Of a stretch of 8,678 nt of DNA, positions 6,409-8,678 are shown piece after piece (position 1 is the stretch's first letter; the number at the start of each line of letters is the position of its first letter). The position numbers and the translations under genes are program-made. Origin of the DNA: CADEFF01 sp964569315. GTDB lineage: Bacteria; Pseudomonadota; Alphaproteobacteria; Dongiales; Dongiaceae. Under the pieces are notes generated by a model, which was given only the letters and a program-made list of their open reading frames with translations, ran no database searches and had not been told where the DNA came from. The stretch lies in assembly GCA_964569315.1 (NCBI GenBank), contig CAZMUZ010000141.1, positions 1-8,678 of the forward strand, written 5' to 3'.

Positions 6409-7203
6409 ATGGATGGCGGCTGGCATGCGGCCTTCGCCGAGGCGCTCGTGGCGCTCGAGACGCCGCGCTTCGCCCCGGCGCTGGTGCGCGCGCTCGACCG
6501 TGTCGCCGTCTTCGACTATTGCGTCGTCTTCGCCTATCGCGGCGAGGCGCGCCCGCTCTGCCTCTTCGAGAATTTCGGGCCGGCGCGCCGCGACATCTTC
6601 GTCGGCCTCTATCAGGCCGGGCCCTATCTGCTCGACCCCTTCTATCATGCGAGCCGCGGCGGGGCGGCCCCGGGCCTTCACCGCATGCGTTCGCTCGCCC
6701 CGGATCGCTTCTATCAGAGCGAGTACTATCGCTCCTACTACCGGCAGACCGGGCTCGCGGAGGAGATCGGCTTCTTCCTCTGGCCGGGCGCCCCGCTCTC
6801 GATCGTGCTCTCGCTGATGCGGGACGGGCGTCGCAGCGCCTTCGTCGCCGCCGAGATCCGCCGGCTGCAGGCGGTGGCCCCGGTGGTGCTGGCGGCCTGC
6901 GCGCGCCACTGGCAAGGCCTCGCGCAGGAGCCGCGCCCGGCGGAGCCTGCGCCGGTGCTGCCCTGGGGCATGGATCTCGCGGCCCTCTTCGACGGGGTGG
7001 GGGACCGGCGCCTCACGCGCCGGGAATGCGAGGTGGCGGCGCTGGTGCTGCGCGGCCATTCCTCCGAGGCGATCGCGCGGCAGCTCCGGATCGCGGCCGG
7101 CACCGTCAAGATCCACCGCAAGAACATCTATGCGAAGCTCGGCATCGCGAGCCAGGCGGCCCTCTTCTCGCTCTTCCTCTCGGCCATACCGGGGCGGGGC
7201 TGA
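6409..7203 (+). CDS. LuxR/NarL-type transcriptional regulator with N-terminal sensor-like domain
   Basis: This 264-residue protein ends in a GerE helix-turn-helix: LTRRECEVAALVLRG (202-216), SSEAIARQL (218-226) and the recognition helix around GTVKIHRKNIYAKLG (230-245). Residues about 15-165 resemble the GAF-like or ligand-sensing half of cytoplasmic LuxR proteins, with aromatic-rich stretches FDYCVVFAY (35-43) and YYRSYYRQTG (106-115). There is no phospho-receiver pattern, so control by a small ligand is more likely than by a kinase. ATG 6409 is the first start after an in-frame stop at 6364; its ribosome binding site is weak. The gene diverges from the potA-like operon across 201 bases that contain a NarL-like inverted repeat. 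Local control of the transporter, and of itself, is the simplest reading. N-acyl-homoserine lactone binding cannot be excluded, but I see no luxI-like gene here. The family is firm; ligand and targets are inferred. Confidence 0.88.
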   Translation: MDGGWHAAFAEALVALETPRFAPALVRALDRVAVFDYCVVFAYRGEARPLCLFENFGPARRDIFVGLYQAGPYLLDPFYHASRGGAAPGLHRMRSLAPDRFYQSEYYRSYYRQTGLAEEIGFFLWPGAPLSIVLSLMRDGRRSAFVAAEIRRLQAVAPVVLAACARHWQGLAQEPRPAEPAPVLPWGMDLAALFDGVGDRRLTRRECEVAALVLRGHSSEAIARQLRIAAGTVKIHRKNIYAKLGIASQAALFSLFLSAIPGRG

Positions 7204-7210
7204 GGCCTTC

Positions 7211-7249
7211 GGACAAAAGAAAACGCCCGGGAGCGGGGCTCCCGGGCGT
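7211..7249 (-). terminator. intrinsic terminator of the Bax inhibitor-1 family gene
   Basis: ACGCCCGGGAG (7223-7233) and CTCCCGGGCGT (7239-7249) form a perfect 11-bp stem with a five-base loop. On the minus strand the stem is followed by TTTTCTTTT (7223-7215), the classic signal for termination of the gene ending at 7275. On the plus strand only a short CGGTT follows, so it is at best a weak terminator for the regulator gene ending at 7203. Confidence 0.88.
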
Positions 7250-7274
7250 CGGTTCTCGAGGCTGTCGCCGTCGG

Positions 7275-7991
7275 CTAGTTGCGGTTGCCGAACAGGCGCA
7301 GCAGCATCAGGAAGAGGTTGATGAAGTCGAGATAGAGGCTGAGCGCGCCCATCACCGCCTTCTTCGTCCCGATCTGGTGATCGTCGGCCTCGCTGTAGCT
7401 CGACTTGATGCGCTGCGTGTCATAGGCCGTGAGACCGGTGAAGATCAGCACGCCGATGACCGAGATCGCGAAGTCGAGCGCCGAGCTCGCCAGGAAGATG
7501 TTCACGACCATGGCGATGATGATGCCGATCAGCCCCATGATCAGGAAGGAGCCGAAGCCGGTCAGATCGCGGCTGGTCGTATAGCCGTAGAGGCTCATCG
7601 CGGCGAAGGTGCCGGCGGTGATGAAGAACACCCGGGCGATCGACGCGCCGGTATAGGCCACGAAGATGTAGCTGAGCGAGAGGCCCATCACCGCGGCGAA
7701 GATCCAGAACACGATCTGCGCGGTGCCGGCCGACATCCGGTTGATGCCGAAGCCGAACAGCATGGCGATGCCGACCGGGGCCAGCATCACGACCCAGGCG
7801 AGCGGCGTGCCGTAGATGGCCTGCATCATCGCTTCGTTGGTGCTGACGACGTAGGCGACGACGCCGGTCAGGGCCAATCCGCCGGTCATGTAGTTGTAGA
7901 CCCGCAGCATGTACTGCCGGAGTCCGGCATCGATGCCGGCGGCGGCCGCATCGCTGCGCGTCATGTAGCGTTGGTTGGGTCCGGTAGCCAT
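7275..7991 (-). CDS. Bax inhibitor-1/YccA family integral membrane protein
   Basis: This 238-residue protein belongs to the BI-1 (TMBIM/YbhL) family of membrane proteins; some bacterial members act as pH-sensitive calcium leak channels. After a polar N-terminus (1-30) it has about seven hydrophobic segments, near 33-50, 63-82, 91-112, 117-135, 146-167, 172-190 and 212-233. Two conserved acidic signatures are present: GLTAYDTQRIK with D191, and SLYLDFINLFLMLLRLF with D222. These correspond to the aspartate pair described for the B. subtilis homologue YetJ. Length is normal. ATG 7991 fits the family start and has GAGGAGG about a dozen bases upstream. The gene stands alone, with its own candidate promoter (8034-8062) and terminator. 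Family is firm; the physiological role in this organism is not shown. Confidence 0.93.
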   Translation of the reverse strand: MATGPNQRYMTRSDAAAAGIDAGLRQYMLRVYNYMTGGLALTGVVAYVVSTNEAMMQAIYGTPLAWVVMLAPVGIAMLFGFGINRMSAGTAQIVFWIFAAVMGLSLSYIFVAYTGASIARVFFITAGTFAAMSLYGYTTSRDLTGFGSFLIMGLIGIIIAMVVNIFLASSALDFAISVIGVLIFTGLTAYDTQRIKSSYSEADDHQIGTKKAVMGALSLYLDFINLFLMLLRLFGNRN

Positions 7992-8033
7992 GGCGGGAAC
8001 GTCCCTCCTCGAATGGGGCCAAACTCAAGACCC

Positions 8034-8062
8034 AATATTGGGGGTCGGGCCCCCGCTTTCAA
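8034..8062 (-). promoter_or_regulatory. candidate promoter of the Bax inhibitor-1 family gene
   Basis: On the minus strand TTGAAA (8062-8057) and AATATT (8039-8034) are separated by exactly 17 bases. They match the sigma-70 consensus at five and four of six positions. Transcription would start near 8027, giving a leader of about 36 bases containing GAGGAGG. The spacer contains a small GGGGG...CCCCC inverted repeat. Confidence 0.5.
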
Positions 8063-8114
8063 TAAAAATCAATCCCCTAGCCGCGGGTCTTGTTGCAGCG
8101 CAACCGCGGCTTGC

Positions 8115-8143
8115 TTGACCCTTTCCGGGCTTCTCGCCATAAC
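8115..8143 (+). promoter_or_regulatory. candidate trpS promoter
   Basis: TTGACC (8115-8120) is followed after 17 bases by CATAAC (8138-8143). They match the sigma-70 consensus at five and four of six positions, and the CTTGAC context suits alphaproteobacteria. Transcription would begin about 40 bases before the trpS ATG, too short a leader for a T-box or typical attenuator. Confidence 0.5.
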
Positions 8144-8191
8144 TGCGCGGGCGGGCCGCCGCCCCCAGGGAAACCCAAGCAGATCAAGGCT

Positions 8192-8678
8192 ATGAACCGA
8201 ATTTTCTCCGGCGTCCAGCCGACCGGCAACCTGCATCTCGGCAATTATCTGGGTGCGATCCGCAACTGGGTCGGGCTGCAGGCGGATTACGACTGCATCT
8301 ATTGCATCGTCGATCTCCACGCCATCACGGTCTGGCAGAACCCGGCCGAGCTCCGGGCGCAGACGCGGGAAGTCGCCGCCGCCTTCCTCGCGGCCGGCAT
8401 CGACGGCCGGAAGCACATCATCTTCAACCAGAGCCGCGTGCCGGGCCATGCGCAGCTCGCCTGGATCTGCAACTGCGTGGCGCGGCTCGGCTGGCTGAAC
8501 CGGATGACCCAGTTCAAGGAGAAGGCGGGGAAGGACCGCGAGAACGCGTCCGTCGGCCTCTACGCCTATCCCAACCTGATGGCGGCCGACATCCTGCTCT
8601 ACAAGGCGACCCATGTGCCGGTCGGCGAGGACCAGAAGCAGCATCTGGAGCTCGCCCGCGACATCGCGCAGAAGTTCA
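8192..8678 (+). CDS. trpS: tryptophanyl-tRNA synthetase, 5' part
   Basis: This enzyme charges tRNA-Trp with tryptophan in the cytoplasm; it is a class I synthetase. The visible 162 residues are roughly the first half of a protein usually about 330-350 long. They open with FSGVQPTGNLHLGNY (5-19), holding the HIGH-like ATP motif. IVDLHAIT follows at about 39-46, then MTQFKEK (105-111), and VGEDQKQH (144-151), the tryptophan-site signature. The KMSKS loop lies beyond the window. ATG 8192 begins the protein exactly where family members start; only a weak AAGG precedes it closely. Its own promoter is likely at 8115-8143, divergent from the Bax inhibitor-1 family gene. Composition matches the chromosomal genes, with no sign of damage. 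Confidence 0.96.
   Translation, partial: MNRIFSGVQPTGNLHLGNYLGAIRNWVGLQADYDCIYCIVDLHAITVWQNPAELRAQTREVAAAFLAAGIDGRKHIIFNQSRVPGHAQLAWICNCVARLGWLNRMTQFKEKAGKDRENASVGLYAYPNLMAADILLYKATHVPVGEDQKQHLELARDIAQKF

Noticed and set aside
5059..7116. A single 685-codon minus-strand frame joining the ATPase to sequence opposite the LuxR-type gene.
   Set aside because: Only the last 382 codons look like protein of a known family. The upstream part is Arg/Ala-rich antisense translation of a clear gene, an expected effect of high GC.
8144..8191. Trp leader peptide or T-box ahead of trpS.
   Set aside because: The leader is only about 40 bases and shows no Trp-codon run, T-box motif or terminator stem.
6519..8195. 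A 558-codon plus-strand frame across the regulator, terminator and Bax inhibitor-1 region.
   Set aside because: It runs through two real genes in wrong frames and through the terminator stem; the product is low complexity.
8069..8644. A 191-codon minus-strand frame opposite trpS.
   Set aside because: It is antisense to strongly conserved trpS codons and shows no family features.

Overview
The window is 8,678 bp of high-GC DNA from what looks like an alphaproteobacterium, possibly of the Hyphomicrobiales (Rhizobiales). Reasons are the strong G/C bias at third codon positions in most genes, CTTGAC-type -35 boxes, and an intergenic palindrome of the CCCCTCACCC / GGGTGAGGGG kind seen in that order. 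Genus cannot be told from the sequence alone.

Layout from left to right. (1) Positions 1-850 hold an IS1595-family (ISXO2-like) DDE transposase on the minus strand, cut by the window edge. (2) About 900-1975 is an accessory stretch of clearly lower GC. It holds one unrecognised gene (1148-1840, plus strand) for a 230-residue protein with one probable membrane segment. Its ribosome binding site lies inside a 12-bp inverted repeat. (3) Positions 1976-6207 carry a complete minus-strand ABC importer operon of the spermidine/putrescine type, transcribed in the order ATPase (potA-like), Tat-exported binding protein (potD-like), permease (potB-like), permease (potC-like). A REP-like palindrome sits between the binding protein and the first permease. 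(4) A 201-bp divergent promoter region (6208-6408) separates the operon from a LuxR/NarL-type regulator gene (6409-7203, plus). It contains a 16-bp NarL-like inverted repeat, which is the best candidate operator here. (5) A Bax inhibitor-1/YccA family membrane protein gene (7275-7991, minus) ends at a clear intrinsic terminator. (6) The 5' part of trpS (8192 onward, plus) is transcribed divergently from it and runs off the window.

The central unit is a transporter cassette with a likely local regulator. Polyamines, or a related small cation, would be captured by the periplasmic PotD-like protein and imported through the PotB/PotC pore using ATP hydrolysed by the PotA-like subunit. The divergent LuxR-type protein probably senses a small ligand through its N-terminal domain and acts on the shared intergenic region. 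The left-hand accessory block is composed differently and abuts the 3' end of the operon, which suggests it arrived by transfer. The Bax inhibitor-1 and trpS genes look like ordinary chromosomal genes.

I see no CRISPR array, tRNA, rRNA or convincing wholly new system. The least explained parts are the 1148-1840 gene with its leader hairpin and the symmetric sites in the 6208-6408 control region.
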